From assembly GCF_030503875.2 (NCBI RefSeq), contig NZ_CP129969.1, positions 1-25,320 of the forward strand: a DNA stretch of 25,320 nucleotides. The letters run 5' to 3'. Of the stretch, positions 8,651-19,123 are shown piece by piece. The DNA comes from Marivirga arenosa. Lineage in GTDB: Bacteria; Bacteroidota; Bacteroidia; Cytophagales; Cyclobacteriaceae. Each line of letters opens with the position of its first letter. The first letter of the stretch is position 1. Under the pieces are notes generated by a model that was not told the origin of the DNA, made no database searches, and saw nothing but the letters and a program-made list of their open reading frames with translations. The position numbers and the translations under genes are program-made.

Positions 8651-10518
8651 ATGAAGCTGTCTGGTAGTCTCCGATTTTATAAATGACAATAACCAAAACT
8701 TAATAGTCTCAAAGCTTCAGTCAGAATTCTTTAAGCATTTCCGCCAAGATCCCCAGCCAAGTGAAATCAGGTCCTGGAAGGAATCACTGCAAGCAATGAG
8801 CAGCATTTGAAAAACTAAAGTTCACCTCTCATGGTGTCCTACTAGAATACCAACTTCCATTAACATCCAAAAGACTCGACTGCCTAATCTGCGGTAAAGA
8901 CGATAATGGAAAAGAAAATGCAGTTATAATTGAGCTTAAACAATGGTCGGAAACCTTTGATTCAGATTGTGAAAATTCCCTTTCTGTCAATTATGGAGTA
9001 GAACTAAAAGAATTATTGCACCCTTCAGTGCAGGTCGGCCAATATGCCGAATATCTTTCCGAAAATCATTCGATTTTCACAAGCAATACCGATATCCCTC
9101 TTTTCGCTTGCGCTTATTTACACAACTATGATTACTCATCCACTGACCCTCTCTTCAATAATAAGTTTTCAGATCAGATCTCCAAATACCCTATTTTTTG
9201 TAAAAAGGAAGAATCAAATATTAGAGGAATTCTTATTATCTAAACTTTCTAAAGGAGATGGCTTGCCAACTTTGGAGAAAATCCAGGAGGGTAAATATAA
9301 TCCCCCAAAAAAATTACTCTCTGAAGTCAGTGAAATTTTTAAAAGACCGATCGCCTTATATTCTTCTTGATGAGCAACTGGTCGTTTTCGATAAGGTGAA
9401 AACATTAATTAAAAATGCATACCAGACTAATAAGAAAGCAGCCGTTATTGTAAAAGGTGGCCCTGGCACTGGCAAATCTGTCATAGCTTTAAACTTACTT
9501 TCTTACTTTTTACACAACAAGTATAAATCACATTACGCCACGGGCTCAAAAGCTTTTACTGAAACTTTCGGAAAATATTTGGAGCAAAGTAAGAAATTTT
9601 TTCACCTACTTTAATGAATACAGAAATGCCTATCAAGATGATCTCGATGTACTTATCTGCGATGAAGCGCATCGCATAAGGGAGTCTAGTAACAACAGGT
9701 TTCAAAAAAATAATGGAAAAACAATCCCACAATTATATGAAATCTTAAAAGCTTCTAGAGTTACAGTTTTATTTATTGATGATTTTCAAATAGTGCGCCC
9801 TGGTGAAATAGGTTCAATCAAATATGTAAAGGAATATGCAGAATCAAAAAATGTCCAAGTCTTTGAATATGAATTGGAATCTCAATTCAGATGCAATGGT
9901 TCTGATGGTTTCATCAATTGGCTAAATAACACATTAGGCATCAAAGCCACAGCCAATGTCATTTGGAAAGAAGCGGATCACTCTACTTATGACTTTAGAA
10001 TTATCGATTCCCCTCAAAAACTAGAACAATTAATTATCAAAAAAAATAAAGAAGGTCATTCTGCCAGAATGGTAGCAGGTTTTTGTTGGCAATGGTCAGA
10101 TCCTGATCCAAAAACAGGGCAGTTGAAAGAAGATGTTATAATTGGAGACTTTAAAAGATCATGGAACGCAAAAGAATTTTCTAAGAACAAATTAGCCCCT
10201 AATATCCCTAAATCCTCATTATGGGCATATAGCAAAAATGGCATTGGCCAAGTAGGTTGTGTTTACACTGCTCAAGGATTCGAATTTGATTATGTAGGTG
10301 TGATTTTCGGGAAAGACATGGTCTATGATCTGGATAATGGAACATGGAAAGGACTTCCTGAAAACTCACATGACAGACCTGTAAAAAAAGATAAGGTCAA
10401 TTACGAAAACTACATTAAGAATACCTATAAGATATTAATGTCACGAGGCATAAAAGGCTGTTATATTCATTTTATAGATAAAGACACAGAACGCTTTTTC
10501 AAATCGAGAATGGAATAA
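8651..10518 (+). pseudogene. DUF2075 helicase with nuclease-like N-terminus (copy 2)
   Basis: A second, diverged member of the same family, about 620 aa. The start at 8651 is uncertain, because the frame shifts near 8670 before VVSDFINDNNQNLIVSKLQ. The nuclease-like core is LLEYQLPLTSKRLDCLICG and then VIIELKQWSE (ELK at about residue 94). The helicase part has GGPGTGKS (about 270), LICDEAHRIRESS (about 337), LESQFRCNGSDGFINWLNN, VGCVYTAQGFEFDYVGVIFG and ILMSRGIKGCYIHF. Breaks occur near 8808, 9225, 9350 and 9600; from 9610 to the stop the frame is clean. Both copies keep the Walker A and B residues and the ELK, so neither looks like a dead duplicate. The next gene begins 15 bases later. Confidence 0.85.
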
Positions 10519-10533
10519 TACAAATGAATTAAA

Positions 10534-11485
10534 ATGGTCTTAAAAAAGAAATTTATGTTATTTGACTTAATTGATGAAACCTTTGATAAAACAATAAAGA
10601 CTGATTTACAAAATGACTACCTCAATCAAGTACAAGTATCAAAAAGATGGGCATGTTATAGTGATTATTGTTTTGATGATCCACAAAAGCCAAATGATGT
10701 TGTTTGTTTTACTTTAATTCCCTATTTCGATGATTTCCACCAACTATCAGATAAAATTCAAGATTTGGCTAATGTTGATATTAAAAATACAAGAAAGGTC
10801 AGAAAAGAATTTACAGAATTTCTAAAAACATATCCTTTAATTAATTTTTCATTTATACTAAATGATAAAAGAAGATTTTGGTAATAATCATGAAGAAAGG
10901 AAAAAGACACTCAAAAAAGAATATACCGACCTAAAGAAAAAATATAAAGAATGGCTTAACAATCAACCAGATCAAAAAGAATATTATAGTCAAATTATTA
11001 AAAAAATTGACTGTGTTTTACTATCTATTGAGAGGAATAAAAAAATTAAACAAATTATTGGGATGACTTTAGTAACAGCATTAGGTGCATATGTCTCCAA
11101 CCAGGTAGTTAAAAAACTGGATTTAGATATTTTTGGTTGGTTTTCAGACAGAGATAGTATAAATGAAGTTTGTGATAATTTTTCTATTCAGTTATTTCAC
11201 ACTTATTTACATAATTTTTCAGATGGTAAGCAATTCAAATTTTTAGCTTCTCCAGCAGGAAGCACAGCTAATGCTTTTTATGAACAACTAGTAAGAATTC
11301 CAGACTATATATCTGGAACAATTTCTGACTATGATAGGAAACTTAATCAGATCAGTAATGATAAGTTTGACGCAATGCTTACAAACTACATGGCAGGTAA
11401 TACTCATAATAACTTTGTATTGAAATTATCGACTGATGTTAATGGATTATATTGCTCAAGAATATTAATAGATCTAAAGGAATAA
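10534..11485 (+). pseudogene. Unknown protein with one possible membrane segment
   Basis: About 316 aa when its two pieces (10534-10884 and 10862-11485) are joined; one indel near 10875 separates them. I do not recognise it. The first third is mixed and acidic (SKRWACYSDYCFDDPQ, then LIPYFDDFHQLSDKI). Next comes a charged, probably helical or coiled stretch, HEERKKTLKKEYTDLKKKYK. A moderately hydrophobic segment, IIGMTLVTALGAYVSNQVV (about 11059-11115), could cross the membrane or lie on it. The C-terminal domain ends with STDVNGLYCSRILIDLKE. It is last in the operon, 15 bases after the second helicase. A membrane-linked effector or partner is possible, but only from context. Confidence 0.55.
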
Positions 11486-11727
11486 GCCTTCCTAATTAAT
11501 ATCCATTCTGTTAAATTTTAGATGTAAAAAGCGACTGCATCTCGATAATTTGCAAACCAAACAGCCGGTTTTTTTTTCAAAATTAATCATCTAACTTCAT
11601 AACTATATTTTTAAAATAAAAGAATGAAATATCACAGAGGATACCCACTCAATCAATTTTCTCATAGATTCAAATCAACCTAGAAATAAACGATATAAAA
11701 CTATACCTTAACTCAAATTCGACCAAC
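11486..11727. other. Intergenic region between operon and endonuclease I
   Basis: There are 242 A+T-rich bases without a gene. An AGCCGG followed by nine Ts at about 11561-11577 could mark the operon's end, but I find no good stem for it. The promoter of the endonuclease gene should lie near 11640-11720. Confidence 0.3.
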
Positions 11728-12789
11728 ATGAAACCTCAACTAACCTTATTTTTAGCATTTCTTGTATTTTCGCTTTCAGCTCAAATCCCGAAGGCTATTA
11801 TGAAACTACAGCTGGTCTCGATGGTGAAGAACTAAAGGCAGAACTTCATGAAATCATTAACGACCATGAAATTTACACCTACACAAGTTCCAATACCGAT
11901 ACTTGGGACATCGTCGAGCAAACCGATAAAGACCCAGAAGATGGAAGCTATGTAATTGGCTTCTATTCTGGTTTCAAAATGGATGCATCTAAAGAGTACG
12001 ATAATGGCAATGGCTGGAACGAGAGAACACGTTTGGGCTAAAAGCCGTGGAAGTTTAGGCACAAATAGGGGTCCCGGCACTGATGTTCATAACCTACGAG
12101 CTGCAGACATCTCAACTAACTCAGCACGAAACAACCGCAATTTTGACGAAGCAGATGACCAATACATAGATGAATCAGGTCAACACCAAGGAGAAACAGA
12201 CAGCTACACAAGTTAGTCCGAATGGATATGGGAACCAAGAGACAAAGTTAAGGGAGATGTAGCAAGAATACTTTTCTATATGGCCACTCGCTACGAGGGC
12301 ACAAACGGAGAACCTGATTTAGAACTAAGAGAAACTACTAAGTAATGACAGCAATGAACCCTACCATGCGCGTCTTTCAGTTTTGCTCAAATGGCATGAA
12401 GAAGATCCCGTAGACGAAATAGAAAGAAATAGAAATGATGTCATTTATTCATTCCAGGAAAACCGTAATCCTTTCGTTGACCATCCCGAATTCGTTTCAC
12501 TCATCTGGGAGGGTGCGGAAGCTGAAGAACCGGAACCAGTCCTATCCACAAAAGAAGAAATCAAAAACAAATTCAAATTCTACCCTAATCCAGTAAAAAC
12601 AAATTTCACAATTGATGCTCCGAGAGGTACAAAATTCACAGTTATAGATTCAACTGGTAAAGTTATAATTGAAAATAACTCGAAAAGAAAAACTCAAAAT
12701 AAGATAGCATCATTTAATGCTGGTATCTATACCCTGCTTACTCAATTAAGGATATAGAAATTTCATTTCAACTAATAAAAAGTGAGTGA
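11728..12789 (+). pseudogene. Secreted endonuclease I with T9SS C-terminal domain, disrupted
   Basis: About 353 aa when joined. A signal peptide, MKPQLTLFLAFLVFSLSAQ, opens it. The body matches the endonuclease I family (Endonuclease_1, related to Vibrio Vvn/Dns): NREHVWAKSRG at about residue 97 with the catalytic His, GTDVHNLRAAD, WEPRDKVKGDVARILFYMA, and [10 protein letters not shown]. The end, [15 protein letters not shown] to [10 protein letters not shown], is a typical T9SS sorting domain, so the enzyme should be exported or surface-bound and degrade DNA outside the cell. Breaks are near 11790, 12020, 12343 and 12755, and a TAG at 12214-12216 interrupts an otherwise continuous frame. It has its own promoter region and is not part of the preceding operon. 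A nutrient or DNA-uptake role is as likely as any defence role. Confidence 0.85.
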
Positions 12790-13000
12790 TTTTTTTACTT
12801 ATTAATTACCTCTTTTTTTTCTATCAAATTAAACACCCTAAATAAAACATATTCGATCAAATACCTTTAAAATATATTATTTTCCTTAATTTAACTACTT
12901 ATACTCCAAGCATACATTAATTAGTAACAATTTATATCTGCAATATAATTATTATCTGTATCTGGTATGTGCTAAGTAATTGAAGCCAAATAAAAAAACC

Positions 13001-16000
13001 ATGAAAATTAAATTACCCAAAATAGAAAAGCACATCCATACTAATGGCAGTAATTCTATAAAGCAATATTATAAAGAGTCAATTACAGCAAACTTCGAAT
13101 TTGTTAAAAGCACACCTTTTATAATTTCCTCAAACGAAGAATCATATTTTATCACTAGTAGAATTGATGATGAAATTCCTAATAATTGTAAATACGCTTT
13201 ACTAGCTTCAAAAAAACCAAAAAAAAAGGATTTCTTATCAAATTCATTAAAATTAAAAAGATGGCTAAAGCATCCTTTATTTAAAGACTTGTCACCTCAA
13301 GAAGTTGTTTCTTCATGGAAAAATAACTTTAGGTTTATAAAAGAAGATGTTGAGAACGGAATTAAAGGATTACGGCCTCCCCAAATTGGTGCTCTTTATT
13401 CCATATTAGCTCATATCCAAACACCAGAGGAAAAGGGCATTGTAGTTATGCCGACTGGAACAGGTAAAACAGAAACAATGATATCAACCTTAGTAGTTAA
13501 TGAATGCAAAAAATTATTAGTTGCTGTCCCATCAGATTCATTACGTACTCAGTTATCAGCAAAATTTAGCACCCTTGGATTGATTAGGGATTTTGGGATG
13601 GTCAATGATTCTTGTCATAATCCTATAGTAGGGATAATCAATGAGAAATTTGAAAGTGAAGAATATCTTTTAGAGTTTATCACTAAATCAAATGTAGTCA
13701 TTACAACAATGAGCATTCTTGCAGGTAGTTCCTATGAACATCAAATTGCTTTTTCTAACTCATTTAGTCATTTATTTGTTGATGAGGCTCATCATTCCGA
13801 GGCAAGTTCGTGGAAAGAATTTATCAATCATTTTAATAAAGAAAAGGTCTTTCTTTTTACTGCAACTCCGTTTAGAAATGACGGTAAGAATTTAGATGGT
13901 AAATTTATTTTTAATTTATCCCTTAAAGAAGCACAAAGACAAGGGTACTATAAACAAATCAACTTCTTACCTATAAGAGAATATGATAAAACTGAAGCAG
14001 ATAAGAAAATAGCAGTAAAAGCAGTAAATAAATTAAAAGAAGATATTGCTAATGGGTATCCCCATATAATTATGGCAAGATGTGTTTCAAAGAACAGAGC
14101 TGTAGAGGTCTTTGAACACTATAGGATATATGAAGATTTAAATCCAATCTTAGTGTACACTGGTATTCCAAATCTGAAAAACAAATTAAAAGCAGTAAAG
14201 GAAAAAAAACATAGTATTGTTGTATGTGTAAATATGCTTGGAGAGGGATTTGATCTTCCTGAATTAAAAATTGCTGCTATTCATGATGAAAGGCAAAGTT
14301 TACCAATTACTCTTCAATTTGTAGGTAGGTTTACCAGGACATCTTTTAATTCTCTAGGAAATGCTAGCTTTATAACAAATATCGCATACCCTCCAAATTC
14401 AGAGAACTCAATAATCTTTATGCCAAAAATGCTGATTGGAATCTTTTGCTTCCAAACATGAGTGAAGGTGCAACAGACAAAGAAATTGATTTCCAAGAAT
14501 TTTTAGATGGTTTCAATAATCTAGAGGATTCTAAAATACCCTTTCAAAATATAAACCCTGCAATGAGTTCAGTTGTGTTTAAAAATAGTGGAAGAGAATG
14601 GTACCCTAATAATTGGAGGCAGGGTATTAGCAACATAGGAACATATCAACATCAATTTAGTAATCATAATCCTGATAAGAAAACATTGGTAATAATATTA
14701 GGAAAGGTAGAAAAGGTAGATTGGGGTGATTTTGATGTTGTGCAAGATATGGAGTGGAATATGATTGTTGTACATTGGGATTTGCGCCACGATAGGAATT
14801 TGATATTTGTTCATACATCATTAAAAATTTATCATCAGAAAAGTTAACTAAAGCAATTTTTGGTGAAGACGTTAATCAAATTGACGGCACTAACATGTTT
14901 AAGATTTTTCATAATGTTAAAAGACTCACATTGTATAATGTAGGCGCTAGACCATGCAGCGCGATATTCGTTTTTCATCTTTCTTTTAAAAGGCATACGG
15001 TTGAAGTACAAGCAAGGCACACTTATCAGAGTAATTTTTTCATGTAGGTTTTAAAGTAGAAGAAAATATAGTTAGGATGCTCTATCAAAGGTAAAGTTTG
15101 GTCTTACTTAAGAGGGAATTTAAATGAGTTAACTCAATGGTGTGAGTCTATTGGAGATGCACTTGATGATCCTAATATAAATCCAAATACTGTTTTAGAA
15201 AACACGCTTGTCCCAGAAATAATAACCCAACGGCCAAATGTAGCTCCCATTGCAGTTGAATGGCATTATAAAATGTTTCAGTACTAGAGAACAGATATAT
15301 AATTAGCATTAATGGTAACGATTATGACCTTTCTAATTCAGAACTAAATATTGTTGATAGTCCTGCCGATTCGCCTTTAAGGTTTTGCTTCAAATGCAAA
15401 GACTATATTATAAATTATGAATTAGTATTAGGGTCTAAGTCTGTCAATAGCAAACCAGAGGCTTTCTTTGAAGTGAAAAAAAAATCTACGGAAGATCCTA
15501 TAATAACTTATGGTAGCACTAGAGAAAGTCTCACTTACTTTTTACAAAAATACACTCCCACTTTTTGGTTTGCCAACGGTGCCCAATTATTTCAAAATAA
15601 TCTTGTTACGCCTAAAGAAAGTGTTGATGGAATTTCATTAAAAAACATCATTCCAATGAATTGGAATGGGTTTCTATAAGAAAAAGAATCCCAAGGCATT
15701 GCTCCATACGAAACAGATTCAATTCAATATCATTTATAAATGAAGTTCACAAAGATTTTGAAATCATCTATGATGATGATGGTTCTGGCGAAATTGCAGA
15801 TGTTATCGGAATAAATAATGGAGACAAAACAATTGACATCCACTTATTTCATTTGAAATATGCTAAAAACGGTCGGACTAGTAACGATATCAGTAATTTT
15901 TATGAAGTCTGCGGTCAAGCACAAAAATCTTTGAATTGGAAGTCTCGTGATGGTAAGGATTTCTTTAATCGTCTGTTCAGAAGAGTAACAAAATCAAAAA

Positions 16001-16220
16001 ACGATGTCACTTGTAGCAGAATAATCAAAGGCAACGAGGAAGATTTGGAACTTTTCTAAATGCTGCCAAATGGACTAAAGAAATGAAATTTCATATTTAC
16101 ATTGTTCAACCTAGTCTAGTCAAAAATGAGGCCTCGAAAAGTATTTTGCTATTATTAGGCAATACTCAACATTATTTACAGACTGTCGGAAATGTTGAAT
16201 TAAAAGTTTATTCAAGCTAA
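13001..16220 (+). pseudogene. SF2 DEAD/DEAH helicase with C-terminal nuclease-like domain, disrupted
   Basis: About 1073 aa when joined; I prefer the ATG at 13001 to the upstream TTG at 12980. Clean helicase frame to about 14390: LRPPQIGALYSIL, Walker A MPTGTGKTE (about 150), LFVDEAHH (about 260), LFTATPFRNDG, and motif VI QFVGRFTRTS (about 438). The long middle (14400-15650) is broken near 14390, 14818, about 14950-15070, 15285 and 15675, but each frame reads on, for example GCSIKGKVWSYLRGNLNEL. The C-terminus has YDDDGSGEIADVIGI and then DIHLFHLKYA (about residue 949), a spacing that suggests a PD-(D/E)xK-like nuclease. It resembles the restriction-type and single-gene defence helicases found in defence islands. 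I cannot name the exact system. A terminator-like hairpin follows 90 bases downstream. Confidence 0.8.
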
Positions 16221-16308
16221 AAGTAATTATTTACATAGAATATTAAAAAAATAATAAGAAAGGGCTTTTATGATTAAAGCTGGAGATATGAAAAACTTCT
16301 TATTAAAA

Positions 16309-16340
16309 AAAGCCGAAAGGCCCCCTTCCATCGGCTTATT
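16309..16340. terminator. Hairpin after the helicase gene
   Basis: AAGCCGA (16310-16316) and TCGGCTT (16331-16337) form a 7-bp stem with a 14-base loop. An A-run lies on the left and only a weak T-run on the right, so it is a better terminator for minus-strand transcripts, but it may also end the helicase mRNA. Confidence 0.5.
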
Positions 16341-16724
16341 TCAACCAAAACCTACAAAGTCAGGATTGACTTATAAGAGCTTCAACGTAAATTAATTACT
16401 TTGGTATATACAAATATTTTGAAGAATAAATCTTAAAATTTCCTTCCTTAATCCCACCAATGCAGCTTTATTTCAAAAGCATTTAAACTACAGTTATAAA
16501 ATCCCCCACCATGCGCATTGCCTAATTTCCCTCCATCCCTTTCACAATCCAAAAAATTAGCCAAAGCCCATGGCTCCCTCAGCCAAAAGCCTTTAATTTC
16601 CCTAAAGGGTAAATCAAAGGCCCTCGGCTAACCTGCAGCACTTACCCGCACAAACCTTCCCTCAGAGGCTTTTGCTTTTTTTTGATAAAGCATTTAAAGC
16701 AGTAAAAAAGCAAAAGAAAGTGGT

Positions 16725-16748
16725 CTTTTTGGCTCCCAAGCCAAAAAG
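16725..16748. repeat. Perfect 10-bp inverted repeat, REP-like
   Basis: CTTTTTGGCT, a 4-base loop CCCA, and AGCCAAAAAG. The form is close to the hairpins in the three repeats at 24584-24969 (ACTTTTT...AAAAAGT), which hints at one extragenic palindrome family on this molecule. Confidence 0.6.
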
Positions 16749-17607
16749 TCTTGATATACCAGCCGCACGGCCAGGTACAATGGTGTGATGCCCTTGAGCT
16801 GCGGCAAAGGTTCTCGCCAGCATTGGCTTCAGGCTTTCAAATAAGTGTTAATTTATAAGGTATTGAAAGCCAAAAGCCAACCCCTTTGGGGCTGAGGTGC
16901 TGTCATGCCCTTTGCAGCTTCACCCAAGTGCATCACGGCAACCTACTTTGTCTGTTGCTTTAAAGTCCGTTAACTCCATTCAAAAGCAACAGCCATCGGT
17001 TGCCAGTGTTAGGCTCGCCTGCGGGCGACCCCGGGCTGCGGCTTGTCATGGTTTTTGTAGCCCTACGTGACTAAAGCCCCTTATGATAAAGGCGCTTTGG
17101 CACTCCCGCAGCAAGAATAAGCCAGCCATCCTGCCCTCATATCCTTTACTTCCATGGCTGCCTTTAACCTTGCTTTTACCTTCCCAACAAAAAACCACGC
17201 CAAGCCTTGTTCGCTCAGTTACTCTTCTCTCATGGCTAGCCCCCGTTCCCTGCGGTCACTCTCGGTCTACCACCCGGGGTCGCTCTCGCAGACGGCTCGA
17301 CACACAGCGGATTGCAAACCATTCCGTAAACTCCATTATTTGCAACCGCTCTTCCTGCGTTCTTCCATTCCTCAGCTTCACGACATCAGTGCCTTGATTT
17401 ACCTTAGTGCAAATACGATAGGTCAGCATTCCACATCCTTTCCCCAAACTCCCCACCTCTCATTTAATGTGCATCTGTTAGCTGCAATGCGTTAACCCCA
17501 GGAATTTGATTTGATGACTTTTTGCTTCTTATTTAAATATTTAACTAATAAAATAAAGAAAAGAGGAAAGCAAAATAGGGCTGCTTTCGCTTTTAGGCCG
17601 CAAGCCC

Positions 17608-17673
17608 AAGCCTTTCAGGTTTTTTGAGAAATCTCCACCGCCAGCTGGCGGTTGTATTTCCCAAAAAAGGCTT
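17608..17673. repeat. Long imperfect dyad with palindromic centre
   Basis: Nested arms: AAGCC (17608) with GGCTT (17669), and TTTTTTGAGAAAT (17620-17632) with ATTTCCCAAAAAA (17656-17668, one mismatch). The centre CCGCCAGCTGGCGG (17638-17651) is a perfect 14-base palindrome. No gene touches it. Confidence 0.6.
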
Positions 17674-18217
17674 GCCCCCTGAGCGAGCAGCCCAAAAAGA
17701 AACCGCTTTCTCTTTTTTTCTTTTTTCCCTTTTTGTTTTCTATTTTAATAATATTATATATGGAGGTGCAGAATATCAAGAGGAGGTTTTCCATAGCTGA
17801 TTTCCTACAAGATTGCGTGCTTTTACAAAAGCTTTAAGCCAATTACCTGCAACTGGAAATTTAAAAAAATAACACAAACATAGGCAATTTACAGGCATGC
17901 GGATGAGAATGATGACAAGAGTACGCGTTGCCGGCTACAAAAAAAATCTCCAGCATCCTTCCCGACTTCCAAACCCTTCATGCTCTCGTATTTTTTGTTT
18001 TGCCGCTCTTGCATCTATCTCACCGTTCCTGTGTGGAGGCGCACTATGTTTAAATTAATTTTTAAAGTACGTATCGCCAGCAAGTGGCTGGTGGCGTACG
18101 TTCGCCTGCGCCCTGCTTTTCACTTCACGCGCTTCTATGTTCAATCTGAAAGTTATTATTTCTCTCAGTTCTTATGGCTTGAGCTTAATTTCTCGCCCTT
18201 GCCTTTTTAATCTTTTT

Positions 18218-18256
18218 GCCCAGTAGGTTCTGCCTGCTGGGTTTTCCTTTTTTTTG
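18218..18256 (+). terminator. Rho-independent terminator (plus strand)
   Basis: CCCAGTAGG, loop TTCTG and CCTGCTGGG (one G-T pair) are followed by TTTTCCTTTTTTTT. This is a strong plus-strand terminator although no plus-strand gene ends here, which suggests an unseen RNA transcribed through the gene-free region upstream. Confidence 0.7.
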
Positions 18257-18273
18257 TGGATTGTAAAATAGAT

Positions 18274-18304
18274 AAAAAAAAAGCCATAGTCATGAACTAC
18301 GGCT
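18274..18304 (-). terminator. Terminator of the minus-strand small-gene cluster
   Basis: On the minus strand, AGCCGTAG, a 7-base loop and CTATGGCT (one mismatch) are followed by a run of Ts. The stop codon of the 56-aa gene lies in the stem. Together with 18218-18256 it forms a back-to-back terminator pair. Confidence 0.65.
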
Positions 18305-18467
18305 CTTTATTTTCCTGACTCCATTTCATAGCCAGTGACACACAAAAACTGACCAGGGCTCCAATGGTGACCAGAATACAGGTCTTTACCAAATCAGCGG
18401 ATTGCAAATTCACTAATACAGTGAGCAATGTTCCTCCTGCTACTCCTGCCTTATCATGGACTTGCAT
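18297..18467 (-). CDS. Small membrane protein, 56 aa
   Basis: The last gene of the minus-strand cluster encodes MQVHDKAGVAGGTLLTVLVN..., ending MKWSQENKEP. One clear membrane segment, TCILVTIGALVSFCVSLAM, lies at residues 29-47, and a weaker one may lie at 11-20. Its start overlaps the end of the 85-aa gene by 14 bases in another frame. Such tiny Gly-rich membrane proteins recur in this gene set in Bacteroidota. The layout (small membrane proteins beside DUF5675) recalls phage lysis genes, but no holin activity can be read from the sequence. Confidence 0.6.
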   Translation of the reverse strand: MQVHDKAGVAGGTLLTVLVNLQSADLVKTCILVTIGALVSFCVSLAMKWSQENKEP

Positions 18468-18711
18468 GATCCTGACTTTTACTAAGCTTCTCTTTCGAAT
18501 CTATTGATTCAGTTTCTACCGTTACCTGACTGACTGCAGTCAATACACTAGCCCCTACAGTCAAATAACCTGCTAGGGTAATCACTCCAGCGGGTAAACT
18601 TATCGGTGCACTCAATATAGCACCTCCTATGGCGGCCAATATCAGTCCTGCAGTTCTTAGCTTCTTAAAGAATTTAGGGGTTGGCTGCTGAGCTCGTTTT
18701 ATAATATTCAT
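18454..18711 (-). CDS. Small double-pass membrane protein, 85 aa
   Basis: Intact. The basic N-terminus MNIIKRAQQPTPKFFKKLR is followed by a hydrophobic hairpin: LILAAIGGAILSAPISLPAG and then VITLAGYLTVGASVLTAVSQ (residues about 23-62), ending in an acidic/basic tail. Close relatives with the PTPKFFK motif are common small proteins in Bacteroidota genomes; I know of no assigned function. Its start overlaps the DUF5675 stop (ATGA type, 18708-18711) and its end overlaps the 56-aa gene, so the cluster is translated as one unit. A holin-like role is possible. Confidence 0.7.
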   Translation of the reverse strand: MNIIKRAQQPTPKFFKKLRTAGLILAAIGGAILSAPISLPAGVITLAGYLTVGASVLTAVSQVTVETESIDSKEKLSKSQDHASP

Positions 18712-19115
18712 ATTTGATTGTTTTTTAATGGTGAGATATACAATTCATTTTCTTTTTGAACCTCCTCAAAGGATTCTAAAAGTTTATCCATTGCTTTTCG
18801 TGAATGAATACCTTTACCTATACCGCTAAGCTTCATCACAGGAGCTATACATCCCTGCAATTCCGTAAGCGCATCATTCGCAGGATGGATTAAAATCCAG
18901 CTTCGTCCTGGTAAATTTTTCAAGATCAGATGAAATCCTCTTTCATCAGTAATCCTTTTTTCCAAAGGTATCTCCCCTCAGGAATGCAACTGATATTTAC
19001 TTTTGTTTTCTCCCTCCCAGGGAAGTTCGATGGTATGACAGACCAGTGATCCATCATACCAAAGAGCTCCATTAGTTCCGCTTGGTTTATAGGTTCGCTT
19101 TAATTCAAACTCCAC
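18708..19115 (-). pseudogene. DUF5675 family protein, frameshifted
   Basis: About 136 aa when joined. The N-terminal part, read from a GTG at 19113-19115, is VEFELKRTYKPSGTNGALWY and then CHTIELPW. The C-terminal part carries the family core: GFHLILKNLPGRSWILIHPA, then LQGCIAPVMKLSGIGKGIHS. The frame breaks near 19000 and at 18972, where one missing C would give IPEGRYPLEKRITDERGF. DUF5675 proteins occur in phages and in phage-like clusters. The His, Asp and Cys residues around IHPANDA and GCIAP look like a small active site, but no reaction is known to me. It sits 8 bases after the preceding gene and overlaps the following one. Confidence 0.8.
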
Positions 19116-19123
19116 TATAAATA

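Larger units (their letters stand above)
16339..18217. other. 1.9-kb gene-free region, richer in G+C and in dyads
   Basis: I find no convincing gene here. The open frames at 17083-17397, 17154-17495, 17652-17837 and 17980-18210 are of low complexity (rich in Ser, Leu, Pro, His) and match nothing I know. From about 16500 to 17480 the composition is clearly richer in G+C than the cargo genes. Notable structures are a perfect hairpin at 16725-16748, a 66-base dyad at 17608-17673 and an imperfect stem near 18068-18105 (CGCCAGC with GCTGGTGGCG). It could hold an oriT or origin, a long ncRNA, or remains of REP-like repeats. I cannot tell which. Confidence 0.5.

Noticed and set aside
17083..17495. 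Open frames at 17083-17397, 17154-17495 and 17256-17456
   Set aside because: Overlapping low-complexity frames on both strands with no family text; they arise from the G+C-rich stretch.
17465..17500. GTTAGC...GTTAAC resembling an integron attC site
   Set aside because: Only short matches, no second site, no cassette order and no integron integrase in the window.
17652..18210. Open frames at 17652-17837 and 17980-18210
   Set aside because: Mostly T-rich runs read as Phe/Leu/Ser, no recognisable start signal or motif. A real small gene before the terminator at 18218 cannot be fully excluded.
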